64,000 bases of DNA. Origin: Bifidobacterium santillanense (GTDB taxonomy: Bacteria; Actinomycetota; Actinomycetes; Actinomycetales; Bifidobacteriaceae). Below, piece by piece: positions 36,000 to 45,878 of the stretch. Both the position numbers and the translations under genes were made by a program. The first letter of the stretch is position 1; each line of letters opens with the position of its first letter. The stretch is taken from NCBI RefSeq assembly GCF_018555385.1, contig NZ_JAFEJS010000001.1:530952-594951 (forward strand), given 5' to 3'. The notes under the pieces are model-generated. The model did no database searches. It had not been told where the DNA came from and worked only from the letters and a program-made list of their open reading frames with translations.

Positions 36000-37157
36000 T
36001 CAGGCGAGGTCGAGGATGCGCCCGGCCATCGTGTCGGCGGCGTCGCGGATGCCGTACTTCCACGCGTTCGCGCCCATGGACCGCAGTCGCTCGGGATCGG
36101 CCAGCAGGGCGGGCACCTCCTCGCGCGCCCACGCCGGCGTCAGGTCCGCGTCGGCGACCATGAGGCCGCCGTCCGCCTCGACGACGGGCTGGGCGTTGAA
36201 GCGCTGCTCGCCGTTGCCGATCGGCAGCGGCACGTAGACGGCGGGCAGGCCCAGCGCCGTCAGCTCGGCGACGGTGCCGGCGCCCGAACGGCACACGATG
36301 AGGTCGGCGCACGCGAACGCGAGGTCGATGCGCTCGAGGTATTCGGCGACGTGGTAGTCGCCCCTGCCAGCCGAGTCCGGTCCGATGCCGGTCAGGTGCT
36401 CGGCGCCGGCGTTGACGTCGACGAGTTTCCTGACCTCGTCCGATTTGCCCCTGCCGGTCAGATGCACGACCTGCGCGGCCTTGAGGACGTCGCCGGAGGC
36501 GGCGGCCATGGCCCTGTTGAGGCTCGCCGCGCCCAGCGAGCCTCCGGTGACGAGCACGAGCGGGCGGTCCGGGTCGACGCCGAGTTCGGCGGCGGCCGCG
36601 GCGCGCGCGCCGGCGCGGTCGGTCTCGAGTCTGGTCACGAGGGATGCGATGGCGGGGCGCAGCGGCAGGCCGACGCGTGCGATCTCGCCGCCCTTGGCGG
36701 GTCTGAGGCCGGTGCCGTCGTACACGGTGCCGATGAACTCGGCCCAGCGGCTGCCCAGCTTGTTGGCCATGCCGGCGCGGGCGTTCTGCTCGTGGATGAC
36801 GATCGGGATGCCCATCCTGTGGGCGGTCGAGTAGACGGGTGCGGAGGCGTATCCGCCGAATCCGACGACCACGTCGGCCTCGCGGGCCTCGAGGATGGAG
36901 CGCACCTTGCGCGTCTCGGCGGCCCACTTGCCCGGGAACTTCAGGGCGTACAGGTTGGGGCGCCTCGGGAACGGCACCTTCTCGATGGTGTCGAGTTCGA
37001 GGCCGGCGGCCGGGACCAGATCCTTCTCGAGTCCGACGGCGGTGCCGATGACGCTCACCTTCGCGTCGGGGTCCATGCGGCCGATCGCGGCGGCGACGGA
37101 GAGCAGCGGGTTGACGTGTCCGGCGGTGCCGCCGCCGGCGAGGACGATATGCTTCAT
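36000..37157 (-). CDS. murG: UDP-GlcNAc transferase, lipid II synthesis (MurG)
   Basis: A 385-residue membrane-associated GT28 glycosyltransferase that converts lipid I to lipid II. The N-terminal [12 protein letters not shown] and the C-terminal UDP-binding region [26 protein letters not shown] are diagnostic, with [12 protein letters not shown] between. The ATG at 37157 has only a weak AGGA nearby. It is 44 bp after ftsW. The C-terminal [12 protein letters not shown] matches the family; NGEQ replaces the more common DHQ form. Confidence 0.95.
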   Translation of the reverse strand: MKHIVLAGGGTAGHVNPLLSVAAAIGRMDPDAKVSVIGTAVGLEKDLVPAAGLELDTIEKVPFPRRPNLYALKFPGKWAAETRKVRSILEAREADVVVGFGGYASAPVYSTAHRMGIPIVIHEQNARAGMANKLGSRWAEFIGTVYDGTGLRPAKGGEIARVGLPLRPAIASLVTRLETDRAGARAAAAAELGVDPDRPLVLVTGGSLGAASLNRAMAAASGDVLKAAQVVHLTGRGKSDEVRKLVDVNAGAEHLTGIGPDSAGRGDYHVAEYLERIDLAFACADLIVCRSGAGTVAELTALGLPAVYVPLPIGNGEQRFNAQPVVEADGGLMVADADLTPAWAREEVPALLADPERLRSMGANAWKYGIRDAADTMAGRILDLA

Positions 37158-37201
37158 GGTCCTAGAGCATAGTCGCCCCGCGGCCCGTGCGAGGCCGCGA
37201 C

Positions 37202-38383
37202 TCACAACTTGGAGACGTCGGCCTTGATCTGCTCCTGCTGGCGCATCAGACGCATCGCCACGCCGGAGATGCCCAGGCACATGATCATCGACGAGCCGCC
37301 GGCGGAGATGAACGGCATCGGCACGCCGAAGACCGGGAAGATGCCGACGACGACGCCGATGTTGACCATCGCCTGGCCCACGAGCCACACGAGGATGCAC
37401 ATCAGGGCCATCGAGCTGTAGCGGTCCTTGAGCTGCAGCGCGCTGAACAGCAGGCACCAGCCGAGGATCACGAAGATGAGGATCACCATCGCGCAGCCGA
37501 GGAATCCGGTCTCCTCGCCGATGATCGCGAAGATGAAGTCGTTGTGCGCGGCGGGCAGGTAGTTCCACTTCTCGCGCGAGTTGCCCAGACCCAGACCCAG
37601 CAGACCGCCCGAGGCGATCGCGTAGCGCGCGTGCATCGACTGGAAGCAGATGCCCTGCGCGTCCGCGGCCGAGCATTCGCTGTAGGCGGCGAGCACGCGC
37701 TGGCGGCGGTTGGGGCTGGAGGCGATCAGGGCCACCACCATGACGGCCATGACCGCGACGAGCGCGGCCATCCACTTGCCCGGGAATCCGGCGATCAGGA
37801 AGGCCACGACGCCGATGAACACGATGATCATGGCGGTGCCGAGGTCCTTGCCGCCGAGGATGAGCAGCAGACACGCGCCGTACACGCCGCCGGCCGCGCT
37901 GTACGCCTTGAGCTGCTCCTTGAAGGTGCGGGCGCGATCGTACTTGCGCTTGGCGATGATCAGGGCCGTGGGCAGCCAGATGCACAGCGCGAACTTGACG
38001 AACTCGGCCGGCTGGATCGTGACGCCGCCGACGCCGATCCAGCCGTTGTTGCCGTACTGGCCGACGCCGAGCGGCGTGAAGGTGAGCAGCTGCAGGAACA
38101 TGGCGACGACCACGGCCGCGAAGCCCCAGCGCCGGTACAGGCGCACCGGCAGCATGGAGCAGATGAAGCCGAAGACGAGGCCGAGCACGCAGAACATCAC
38201 CTGGCTGAGCGATTCGGTGAACGGCGATTTGCCGGACGAGGCGGCCGACACGGCGGAACTGGAGAAGACCATGATCACGCCGAAGACGCTCAGGCCCAGC
38301 ACGGACATGCGGAACCCGTGGTAGCACCACAGCGGGTTGAGCAGGCTCTGCGGGCCCGAGGGACGGCGCTCAGCGTCCGTCAT
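37202..38383 (-). CDS. ftsW: Septal peptidoglycan glycosyltransferase FtsW
   Basis: A 393-residue SEDS-family polytopic protein with about ten membrane helices that polymerises lipid II at the septum with FtsI. Seen: [14 protein letters not shown] in the first helix region, [34 protein letters not shown], the cluster [35 protein letters not shown] and [11 protein letters not shown] near the C-terminus. The gene begins inside the end of murD; ATGs at 38389 and 38383 are both possible, and I favour 38383 because GGGTGA is then about eight bases away. FtsW rather than RodA is indicated by the dcw position. Confidence 0.94.
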   Translation of the reverse strand: MTDAERRPSGPQSLLNPLWCYHGFRMSVLGLSVFGVIMVFSSSAVSAASSGKSPFTESLSQVMFCVLGLVFGFICSMLPVRLYRRWGFAAVVVAMFLQLLTFTPLGVGQYGNNGWIGVGGVTIQPAEFVKFALCIWLPTALIIAKRKYDRARTFKEQLKAYSAAGGVYGACLLLILGGKDLGTAMIIVFIGVVAFLIAGFPGKWMAALVAVMAVMVVALIASSPNRRQRVLAAYSECSAADAQGICFQSMHARYAIASGGLLGLGLGNSREKWNYLPAAHNDFIFAIIGEETGFLGCAMVILIFVILGWCLLFSALQLKDRYSSMALMCILVWLVGQAMVNIGVVVGIFPVFGVPMPFISAGGSSMIMCLGISGVAMRLMRQQEQIKADVSKL

Positions 38384-39821
38384 GCGCATTCACCCATCGC
38401 TTGGCCGCGTCGGTGAACTTGTCGCCGCGGTCGGCGTAGGAGACGAACTGGTCCATGGAGGCGCAGGCGGGCGCCATGAGCACCACGTCGCCGGGTTCGG
38501 CGTAGGATCCCGCGGCCTCGACGGCGCGCGCCATCACGTCGTCGTTCGGCTCGGGGTCGATGACGGTCAGCGGCGTCTCGGGCGAGGAGGCGGCGAACGC
38601 GTCGAGCATCGGCTGCTGGTCGCGGCCGATGATGACGGCGGCCTTGATGGTGTCCTTCCTGTCGGCGACGAGGTGCTCGAAGCGGCTGCCCTTGGCCAGG
38701 CCTCCGGCGATCCAGACGACGGAGCCGTCGGCGAAGCTCGACAGGGAGGCGTTGGCGGCATGCGCGTTGGTGGCCTTGGAGTCGTCGACGAAGCGGATGG
38801 CGCGGCCGGAGGCGTCCGGCCTCGTGGCGGCGACGGTGGCGATGCGGTGGCCGCCGGGCCTGAAGCCCTTGAGCGCCTCGAGGGCCTTGTCCCTGTCGGC
38901 GCCGAAGCCGAGCACGAGGGCGAGGGCGGTCAGGGCGTCGGCCAGCAGATGCGGGTAGATGGTGCCGTCGGGCTCGGTCAGATGCGTGAACTCGGCGATC
39001 GGCGCGACCCTGACGGTCTCGCCGGGCTCTCCCCCGGCCACGCCGCTCCTGTCGACGATCCAGCCGTCCTCGACGCCGATCTGGCCGGCCTCGGGCGCGC
39101 CGAGCGTGAAGCCGACCCTGCGGCAGCCCTCGGCGGGCTCGGCGGCGAGAGCCTTGGCGGTCACGACGGGGTCGTCGGCGTTGTAGACGAGGGCGCGCTT
39201 GGCGCGGTGGAACACCTTGGCCTTGTCGGCGGCGTAGTTCTCGCGGCCGCCGTGCCAGTCGAGGTGGTCGTCGGCGATGTTGGTGATGGCCGCGCAGTCG
39301 AGCGCGAGCGAGTCGGTGAAGTGCAGCTGGAAGGAGCTCAGCTCGACGCACAGCACGTCGTGCTCGGGGTTGGTGGCGCATCGCGACAGGGACATCGCCA
39401 TGTTGCCGGAGGCGATGTTTCCGGCGGTGGGCGCGTCGTAGCCGCACGCGGTGAGCATGACCGAGGTCATCTCGGTGGTGGAGGTCTTGCCGTTGGTGCC
39501 GGTGATGCCGATCCACGCGGCCGGGCGTCCGGTGCGGCGCGAGTCGACGCGCAGACGCCATGCGAACTCGACCTCGCTCATGACCGGGATGCCGCGGCGC
39601 CGGGCCTCGAGGATGAACGGGGTGCGCGGGTTGAAGACCGGGGACGACATGACGTAGTCGACCCGATCCCAGTCCACCTTGTCGAAGGAGTCGAGATCCG
39701 CGGTCGGCTTCCTCTCGTCGACGCCGATGACGTGGGCGCCGAGCTCCCTGAGGACCTCGCCCAGCGAGGTGCCGGAGACGCCGAGTCCGGCGATGACTAC
39801 GGTCTTGCCATTGATATCCAT
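38370..39821 (-). CDS. murD: UDP-N-acetylmuramoylalanine--D-glutamate ligase
   Basis: A 483-residue cytoplasmic ligase that adds D-glutamate to UDP-MurNAc-L-Ala. It starts with a Rossmann motif [17 protein letters not shown], has the P-loop [14 protein letters not shown] near residue 110, [22 protein letters not shown], and a C-terminal [15 protein letters not shown] block, all typical of MurD. The ATG at 39821 follows AGAGG. Its 3' end overlaps the start of ftsW. Confidence 0.95.
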   Translation of the reverse strand: MDINGKTVVIAGLGVSGTSLGEVLRELGAHVIGVDERKPTADLDSFDKVDWDRVDYVMSSPVFNPRTPFILEARRRGIPVMSEVEFAWRLRVDSRRTGRPAAWIGITGTNGKTSTTEMTSVMLTACGYDAPTAGNIASGNMAMSLSRCATNPEHDVLCVELSSFQLHFTDSLALDCAAITNIADDHLDWHGGRENYAADKAKVFHRAKRALVYNADDPVVTAKALAAEPAEGCRRVGFTLGAPEAGQIGVEDGWIVDRSGVAGGEPGETVRVAPIAEFTHLTEPDGTIYPHLLADALTALALVLGFGADRDKALEALKGFRPGGHRIATVAATRPDASGRAIRFVDDSKATNAHAANASLSSFADGSVVWIAGGLAKGSRFEHLVADRKDTIKAAVIIGRDQQPMLDAFAASSPETPLTVIDPEPNDDVMARAVEAAGSYAEPGDVVLMAPACASMDQFVSYADRGDKFTDAAKRWVNAHDGR

Positions 39822-39887
39822 GATGCTTTTGCCTCTGTGTCCCTATGAGATTATGGCTGTGTGGTTACGAGATGCGGATGCGGCGGG

Positions 39888-40994
39888 TCAGCCGAAGAGC
39901 AGACCGGAGCGGGTGGCCCAGTCGCCGTAGAAGATCACGAGCGAGATGAGCACGAACATGAGCTCGATCATCCAGAAGCGGACCACGACCTTGGACTCCT
40001 GCCATCCGCACAGCTCGAAGTGGTGGTGGATCGGCGCCATCTTGAACACGCGCTTGTGCGTGGCCTTGAAGTAGCCGACCTGGATGACGTCGCTCATCGC
40101 CTCGATCACGTACAGGCCGCCGAGGATGACGGCGAGGAACTCGGTGTGGGTGGCGATGGAGAGCGCGGCGAACAGGCCGCCCAGCGCCAGCGAGCCGGTG
40201 TCGCCCATGAAGATGGTGGCCGGGTTGGTGTTGTACCACAGGAACCCGATGCAGGCCACGGCCGCGCACACGGCGATGATGGTCAGGTCGAGCGGGTCGG
40301 AGACGGCGTACGCGTAGCCGGAGTGGCCGGCGCCCCTGAGGTGGTAGCTCTCCCAGAACGCGATGACGCCGTATCCGGTGAACGCGATCATCGAGGATCC
40401 GGCGGCCAGGCCGTCGAGGCCGTCGGTCAGGTTCACGGCGTTCGTCCATGCGGTCATCAGGAAGTTGACCCACACGACGAACAGGACGATGGCGACGGCG
40501 CGGCCGGCGAACTCGAAGCTGAAGAACGGGCGCTCGATGAAGCTCATGCCCGCCTGCGCGCTCGGGAAGCCGCTCTTGGTCGGGATGATCAGGGCGAGCA
40601 CCGCGTAGATGGTGGCGAAGATGAACTGGCCGATGAACTTGCCGCGCACCGTCAGGCCCTCGCTCTGCTTCTTGCGCACCTTGGCGAAGTCGTCGATGAA
40701 GCCGAGCAGACCCATCGAGAGCATCGCGAAGAGCACGAGCACCGCGGACCAGGAGGGCACGTCGCCCATGTGCAGATAGCGGTAGAGGGCGGAGGATCCC
40801 CAGCCGAGCACGATGGCGATGTTGATCACCACGCCGCCGAGCGTCGGGGTGCCGCGCTTGACCTGATGCGACTTCGGACCGTCCTGGCGGATGTACTGGC
40901 CGTAGTGGAGCCGGTGCACCAGACGGATGAGCATCGGGGTGCCGACGAGCGTGACGACCAGCGTCACCAGCATTCCTATGATTAGCGCAATCAC
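39888..40994 (-). CDS. mraY: Phospho-MurNAc-pentapeptide transferase
   Basis: A 368-residue integral membrane enzyme with about ten helices that makes lipid I from UDP-MurNAc-pentapeptide and undecaprenyl phosphate. Motifs: KRGTPTLGGVVI near residue 46, FIDDFAKV with the catalytic Asp pair, VNLTDGLDGLAAG, FMGDTGSLALGG and MAPIHHHFELCGW. It begins with GTG at 40994, eight bases after GAGGAAG. It follows murF by 69 bp. Confidence 0.96.
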   Translation of the reverse strand: MIALIIGMLVTLVVTLVGTPMLIRLVHRLHYGQYIRQDGPKSHQVKRGTPTLGGVVINIAIVLGWGSSALYRYLHMGDVPSWSAVLVLFAMLSMGLLGFIDDFAKVRKKQSEGLTVRGKFIGQFIFATIYAVLALIIPTKSGFPSAQAGMSFIERPFFSFEFAGRAVAIVLFVVWVNFLMTAWTNAVNLTDGLDGLAAGSSMIAFTGYGVIAFWESYHLRGAGHSGYAYAVSDPLDLTIIAVCAAVACIGFLWYNTNPATIFMGDTGSLALGGLFAALSIATHTEFLAVILGGLYVIEAMSDVIQVGYFKATHKRVFKMAPIHHHFELCGWQESKVVVRFWMIELMFVLISLVIFYGDWATRSGLLFG

Positions 40995-41063
40995 TTGGGA
41001 TCTTCCTCTTCTTGGTTTCTTGACCCCCGGACCTTCGCGCCCGGGGGCATGTCGGACGACAGG

Positions 41064-42605
41064 TTACTTGGCGGTCTCGGCGGGGGCCCAGCGTTCAGCC
41101 AGCGCGCTCAGTCCCGAGGCGTGGGACCCCTTGAGCAGGGCGACCGTGCCGGCGTGCTCGCGCGCGACGGCGGTGACGAGCTCGTCGGCCTGATCGGCGT
41201 CGTGGACCCAATCGACCGGCACGTCGTTCACCCCGCGCCCGGCGAGCTCCTCGCGCGCGCCCTCGGCCAGCGACTCGGCGAGCGCGTCGAACTCCGGGTC
41301 CGAGGCGGAGCCGACGGCGACGATGCGGTCCAGGCCGAGGCCGGCCGCGTACGCGCCGATCGATCGGTGCAGGCCGCGCTCGTCGCCGCCGAGCTCGAGC
41401 ATCGCGCCGAGCACGGCGACGCGGTACGGCGCGGGATCGGCGCCGGCGCCCCAGCGGGCCAGGCCGTCGAGGCCGGCGCGCATCGAATCGGGGTTGGCGT
41501 TGAACGAGTCGTCGATGAGGGTGAAGGTCGCGCCGTCGTGTTCGACGGTGGAGACGGCCATGCGGTGGGGGCTGATGCGGCGCTGCTCGCCGAGCACGCG
41601 GGCGATGTCGTCGAGGTCCATGCCGAGCATGCGCGCCACGGTGGCGGCGGCCAGCGCGTTCATCACGTTGTGCGCGCCGGGGATGCCGAGGCTCACGTGC
41701 GCGCCCGCGCCGTCGGCGGCGACGAGGTCGAAGGAGGGGCGGTCGTGGTCGTCGGTGGTCAGACCGCGCGCGGTCAGCGCGTCCCTGCCGGCGTTGGCCG
41801 GGTCCACGCCGAACCACACGACGTCGGCCGGGGCGATGGCGGCCATCGCGGCGACATGCGCGTCGTCGGCGTTGAGCACGGCCGTGCCGCCGGGCACGAG
41901 GCCGCGCACGATCTCGGACTTGGCCTGCGCGATGCGTTCGACCGAGCCGAACTCGCCCAGATGCGCCACGCCCACCTTGAGCACGATGGCGACGTCCGGC
42001 GGTGCGATGGTGGTCAGCCTCGCGATCTCGCCGACGTGGTTGGCGCCCATCTCGGCGACGAAGTAGCGGGTGCCCTCGTTGACGGTCAGGGCCGTCAGCG
42101 GCAGGCCGATCTCGTTGTTGAACGAGCCGACCGGCGCGACGGTCTCGTCGAGCGTGGACAGCAGGGCCTTGAGCAGGTCCTTGGTGGTGGTCTTGCCGAC
42201 CGAGCCGGTCAGCGCCACGATGGTGAACGGCTTGCCGCCCTCGGCGCCGTCCGCGGCCGCGCGGCGGCGGACGATGTTGTGGCGGGCCAGCGCGCCCAGC
42301 GCCTCGACCGTGTCGTCGACGACGATCTGCGCGATGTCGCAGTCCGGCACCTCGTGGTCGACGATGGCGGCCACGGCGCCGGCGGCGCCCACGCGGGCCA
42401 CGTAGTCGTGGCCGTCGACACGCTCGCCCTTGATGGCGACGAACACGCCGCCCTCGCCCACCTGACGGGAGTCGCTGACCGCCGAGACGGCGACGGCGCA
42501 CTCGGGCACCTGCCCCGCGTGCGCGCCCGCGGCAGGGGCCGCGACCCTTCCTCCGACCGCCTCGGCGATCTCCGTGATGGTCATCGGCATCATCGTGCTG
42601 GCCAC
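41064..42605 (-). CDS. murF: UDP-N-acetylmuramoyl-tripeptide--D-alanyl-D-alanine ligase
   Basis: A 513-residue cytoplasmic ligase that adds D-Ala-D-Ala to complete the pentapeptide precursor. Seen: SAVSDSRQVGEGGVFVAIKGERVDGHDY in the N-terminal domain, the P-loop ALTGSVGKTTTKDLL near residue 145, SFNNEIGLPLT, VAEMGANHVGEI, and the C-terminal DDSFNANPDSMRAGL. I place the start at the GTG at 42605, seven bases after GAGGAG; the frame extends upstream without support. Like MraY and MurC it uses a GTG. Confidence 0.95.
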   Translation of the reverse strand: MASTMMPMTITEIAEAVGGRVAAPAAGAHAGQVPECAVAVSAVSDSRQVGEGGVFVAIKGERVDGHDYVARVGAAGAVAAIVDHEVPDCDIAQIVVDDTVEALGALARHNIVRRRAAADGAEGGKPFTIVALTGSVGKTTTKDLLKALLSTLDETVAPVGSFNNEIGLPLTALTVNEGTRYFVAEMGANHVGEIARLTTIAPPDVAIVLKVGVAHLGEFGSVERIAQAKSEIVRGLVPGGTAVLNADDAHVAAMAAIAPADVVWFGVDPANAGRDALTARGLTTDDHDRPSFDLVAADGAGAHVSLGIPGAHNVMNALAAATVARMLGMDLDDIARVLGEQRRISPHRMAVSTVEHDGATFTLIDDSFNANPDSMRAGLDGLARWGAGADPAPYRVAVLGAMLELGGDERGLHRSIGAYAAGLGLDRIVAVGSASDPEFDALAESLAEGAREELAGRGVNDVPVDWVHDADQADELVTAVAREHAGTVALLKGSHASGLSALAERWAPAETAK

Positions 42606-42685
42606 TGTGCTTCTCCTCGTTTCCTTGTTGTCTGGTTCTTGAAAGTCCGTGATCGGTCGGTCCCCCGGTCGGCCCGGGGCCACGA

Positions 42686-43573
42686 CTACTGCAGGTCGCC
42701 CGCCACGCGCAGGGCGTTCCTGATGTTGTTGCGGCGCACGCCGGCGGCGAGCACCATCGAGATCGCGAGCGACAGGCGCGCCCGCTCGGCCGGGTCGTCG
42801 CCCTCCGTGGCGTACTGGGCGAGCATGTCCGACTCCTCGGTGGGGCTGGTCACGCGCATCTGCTCGTCGGCGCGGAAGCCGTACTCGGACTGCATGCGCT
42901 CGATCATCGCGCGATCGGCGTTGACGGGGGCCGGCAGCGACGAGCCGAACACGTCCACGTTCACCGATTCGAGCGCGTGGGCGGACACGGTCAGGTCGTT
43001 CAGGGCGATGACCACCGCCGCCGCGCCGTCCTCCGCGCAGATGGCGAGGGTGCGCTGCAGGTCGATGATGCCGAGCGGATACTCGAGATCGAGCTTGCGC
43101 TCGAGCGAATAGGAGCCGCCCACGCTGATGATGCCCACGGGGTTGCCGAGCATGTGCAGGAATCTGGCGAGCTTGTCGACCGTGGCGACGCCCTCCTGCG
43201 GCGTGTCCGCGCTGACCGCGAAGATCGCGAGCGTGTTGGAGGGGTTGCCGGCCATCTGCGAGGCCAGCGTGCCCAGCTGCTCGGGCGTGGGGTCGGCGAA
43301 CAGCAGCGGCATGTCCGGATCGGGCAGGTTCGCCCTGTTCGACGAGGGCACGATCGCCGCGTACGCGCCGCTGCGGCGCGCACGGCGCAGCGACTCGACG
43401 TCCATGTCCCGCCCCGGGTAGTACAGGGCGCCCGGCTCGATCGAGTCGGGATCGTCGGCGAGCGAGGTGACGGTGACGTGCCCGGCGAACGGCGGCACGA
43501 GATCCCAGCCGTAGTGCTCGACGAGGTGTCCGAGCGTCATCCGCTGCATGATGGATTCGCTCACTGCGCTCAT
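42686..43573 (-). CDS. MurE-like protein without ATP-binding motif (probable pseudoenzyme)
   Basis: A 295-residue protein occupying the place of murE between ftsI and murF. It resembles the N-terminal and part of the central domain of MurE: SLADDPDSIEPGALYYPGRDMDVESLRRARRSGAYAAIV, then PSNTLAIFAV, where MurE would continue into the P-loop TGTNGKTT. Here the stretch reads SADTPQEGVATV, so the nucleotide site is destroyed. The later VIALNDLTVSAHALESVNVDVFG echoes the MurE segment with SSHAL...DVAVF. The central domain is cut short and the C-terminal domain is absent (MurE is about 500 residues). The start has AAAGGG upstream and the frame is intact, so it is probably kept for a non-catalytic function. 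An active murE must be elsewhere. Confidence 0.7.
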   Translation of the reverse strand: MSAVSESIMQRMTLGHLVEHYGWDLVPPFAGHVTVTSLADDPDSIEPGALYYPGRDMDVESLRRARRSGAYAAIVPSSNRANLPDPDMPLLFADPTPEQLGTLASQMAGNPSNTLAIFAVSADTPQEGVATVDKLARFLHMLGNPVGIISVGGSYSLERKLDLEYPLGIIDLQRTLAICAEDGAAAVVIALNDLTVSAHALESVNVDVFGSSLPAPVNADRAMIERMQSEYGFRADEQMRVTSPTEESDMLAQYATEGDDPAERARLSLAISMVLAAGVRRNNIRNALRVAGDLQ

Positions 43574-43606
43574 AGTGTCCCTTTCATCGTTCTCGTATCC
43601 GTCCGC

Positions 43607-45418
43607 TCACCACTCCAACGGGATAGCATCCGTGCGCTCGGCCGAATTCGGCACCTCGTACTTCTGCATAAGGAATTCACCGATCTTGGCGAACAGGAAG
43701 CCCGAGGTGATGCCGCCGTAGGTGCCGTCCGGGTCCTGCATGGCCACGGTGACGACGAAGCGCGGGTTGTCGGCGGGGATGATGCCCACGAAGTCGGCGA
43801 TGATGGACGTCAGGCGGCCGTCGGAGCCCGCGACCTCGGCGGTGCCGGTCTTCGCGGCGACGCGGTAGCCGTCCACGCCGGCGGTGGCCTTGTACTCCTC
43901 GCCGACGGACTCCATCGCGTTGCGGATCTGCTTGGCGTACTGCTCGTCGATGACGCGCGTGGCCTCGTCGTGGACCTTGTTCGTGACGTGGCCGTCCGCG
44001 TCGGTGACCGACTTGATGATCGACTGGCGGCGGCTGACGCCGTCGTTGGCGATGACGGAGATCGCGCGCGTCAGCTGCAGGGCGTTGACGGTGTAGCCCT
44101 GGCCGAACAGGACCGTGTCCTTGGTGCGGCCGTCCCAGGAGCTCGGCGAGGCGAGCACGCCGTTGGTCTCCCCGGGCAGGTTCAGGCCGCTGGCCTGGCC
44201 GATGCCGAACTTGGTGAGCATGTCGTAGCGCTCCTGCGGCGTGACGTCCTTGCCGGCCATGACCATGCCGACGTTCGAGGAGTTGCGCAGGATGCCCGCG
44301 AGGGTCCACTGCATGGTGGCGTGCTCGGTGGAGTCGTGGAACTTCTGCCCGTTCCAGTCGATCTCGTAGGGCACGGTGAACTTGTCGTTGATGGTGTGGG
44401 CGCCGGTCTGCAGGATCGCCGCCAGCGCGGGGACCTTGCCCACGGAGCCGGGCTCGAAGGTGGCCGTCACGGCGCGCGAGGCGTTGAGCTTGGCCTTGTC
44501 GGAGCCGGCCTGGATCTGGTCGCTGTCCTCCAGGGCGATGATCTCGCCGGTCTGGCAGTCCTCGACCACGGCGATGCCCCACTTGGCGTGGAAGCTGGAG
44601 ACGCCCTCGGTCAGGACCTTCTTGACGTACCAGTCCACGTCGGCGTCGATGGTCAGGCTCACGTTCTTGCCGTCGACGGCGTCCTGGGACTCGGTGACGG
44701 TGCCCGGGATGACCTCGCCGCCGTTGCCCCGCTGGTAGACGGTGTAGCCGTCGGTGCCCTTGAGGGTCGAGTTGAGGCTCTGCTCGAGGCCGGCCGCGCC
44801 CTCGCCATCGTCGTTGACGCCGCCCAGCAGGGAGCCGAGCAGGGTGTTCTCGGCGTAGACGCGCTCGCTGCTGAGCTCGCCGTAGACGATGCCGGTCAGG
44901 CCCATCTTGTCGATCTTGCGCTTGACGGCCGGGGTCACGTTCTTCTTGATGACGAGGTACTTGCCGTCGCCGTTGAGCTTGGCGCCGAGCTCGAGCGCGT
45001 CGACCTTGAGGACCGGCGCCAGGAGGCGGGCCACGGCCGCGGCGCCCGTCGCGCCGACCGGCTTGCCCTTGATCTGGTGGCAGTAGCCGTACGACTTGGC
45101 CTTCTGCGAGCCGCAGGTGATCGGCGTGAACGCGCTGGCCGCGTCCGGGATGCCGATGATGTTGTAGCGTTCGACGCTCTGCGCGAGCACCACCCCGTTG
45201 GTGTCGGTGATGCGCCCGCGGTTGGAGCGGATCGTGATGCGGCTGGTCCTCAGGTCGGTGGCCGCCTGCGCGGTGGCGCTGCCCTGGAGCAGCTGCACGA
45301 AGGCGAGCTGGAGCAGGCACGCGCCCGCCACAACGGCGAGCACGAGGCCGATCGCGAGGCAGCGCATCATGAAGGCGTCGAGCCCGTGCCGGCGCGCGAA
45401 CGCCTTGAGGAATCCCAT
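43607..45418 (-). CDS. ftsI: Septal penicillin-binding protein (FtsI / PBP3)
   Basis: A 603-residue class B penicillin-binding protein that crosslinks septal peptidoglycan with FtsW. After a short basic cytoplasmic end there is one membrane helix (CLAIGLVLAVVAGACLLQLAFV, about residues 20-42), the PBP dimerisation domain (RGRITDTNGVVLAQSVERYNI), then the transpeptidase with SVGK (active-site Ser in FEPGSVGKVPAL), SSN (NSSNVGMVMAG) and KTG (AAKTGTAEVAG). The ATG at 45418 overlaps the ftsL stop (TGATG), with GGAGGG upstream. It ends 33 bp before the MurE-like gene. Confidence 0.95.
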   Translation of the reverse strand: MGFLKAFARRHGLDAFMMRCLAIGLVLAVVAGACLLQLAFVQLLQGSATAQAATDLRTSRITIRSNRGRITDTNGVVLAQSVERYNIIGIPDAASAFTPITCGSQKAKSYGYCHQIKGKPVGATGAAAVARLLAPVLKVDALELGAKLNGDGKYLVIKKNVTPAVKRKIDKMGLTGIVYGELSSERVYAENTLLGSLLGGVNDDGEGAAGLEQSLNSTLKGTDGYTVYQRGNGGEVIPGTVTESQDAVDGKNVSLTIDADVDWYVKKVLTEGVSSFHAKWGIAVVEDCQTGEIIALEDSDQIQAGSDKAKLNASRAVTATFEPGSVGKVPALAAILQTGAHTINDKFTVPYEIDWNGQKFHDSTEHATMQWTLAGILRNSSNVGMVMAGKDVTPQERYDMLTKFGIGQASGLNLPGETNGVLASPSSWDGRTKDTVLFGQGYTVNALQLTRAISVIANDGVSRRQSIIKSVTDADGHVTNKVHDEATRVIDEQYAKQIRNAMESVGEEYKATAGVDGYRVAAKTGTAEVAGSDGRLTSIIADFVGIIPADNPRFVVTVAMQDPDGTYGGITSGFLFAKIGEFLMQKYEVPNSAERTDAIPLEW

Positions 45419-45873
45419 CACTTGCCCTCCGAGGAGGCCTTGTATCCGTTCAGATCGATGGTCACGGAGCTGGACTGCGGGACCATGCCCATGTCGCTGG
45501 CCTTCTGCGGCAGGGAGGCCTGCAGCTGGTCGAGCTTGGCCTGGTCGTCCTGCACGTCCTGGGTCAGGCGGCTGATCGAGGATTCGATCGAGGAGACCTC
45601 GAAGGCGTTCTGGATCATCTGGGTGCGCAGCATCAGCGCGCCGATGAGCGTGGATGCGAGGAAGACGACGGCGACGATGATGTGCAGGGTGGGGGCGGAG
45701 CGGGTGCGCACCCACTCCATGAAGCGGCCGAAGCCGGCGACGAGGTCGTCCTTGTCGTCGCGGCCGCCGTTGACGACGCGCAGCTCGGGGCGCGAGGCCG
45801 GCTTGGCCGCGGGCTCGGGACGGCGCGAGGCCGGCACTGCGTTGGAACGTAGGGAACGTGCTGTGGCTGCCAT
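45418..45873 (-). CDS. ftsL: FtsL-like septum protein
   Basis: A 151-residue bitopic protein between rsmH and ftsI, the standard ftsL position. The N-terminal 65 residues are basic and Ala/Pro-rich, followed by one membrane helix (TLHIIVAVVFLASTLIGALML, about 66-86) and a coiled-coil stretch (SSIESSISRLTQDVQDDQAKLDQLQASL). FtsL proteins diverge strongly, so the identification rests on topology and gene order rather than sequence motifs. The ATG at 45873 follows GAGAGGAAC. It overlaps ftsI by one base. Confidence 0.82.
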   Translation of the reverse strand: MAATARSLRSNAVPASRRPEPAAKPASRPELRVVNGGRDDKDDLVAGFGRFMEWVRTRSAPTLHIIVAVVFLASTLIGALMLRTQMIQNAFEVSSIESSISRLTQDVQDDQAKLDQLQASLPQKASDMGMVPQSSSVTIDLNGYKASSEGK

Positions 45874-45878
45874 GATGT

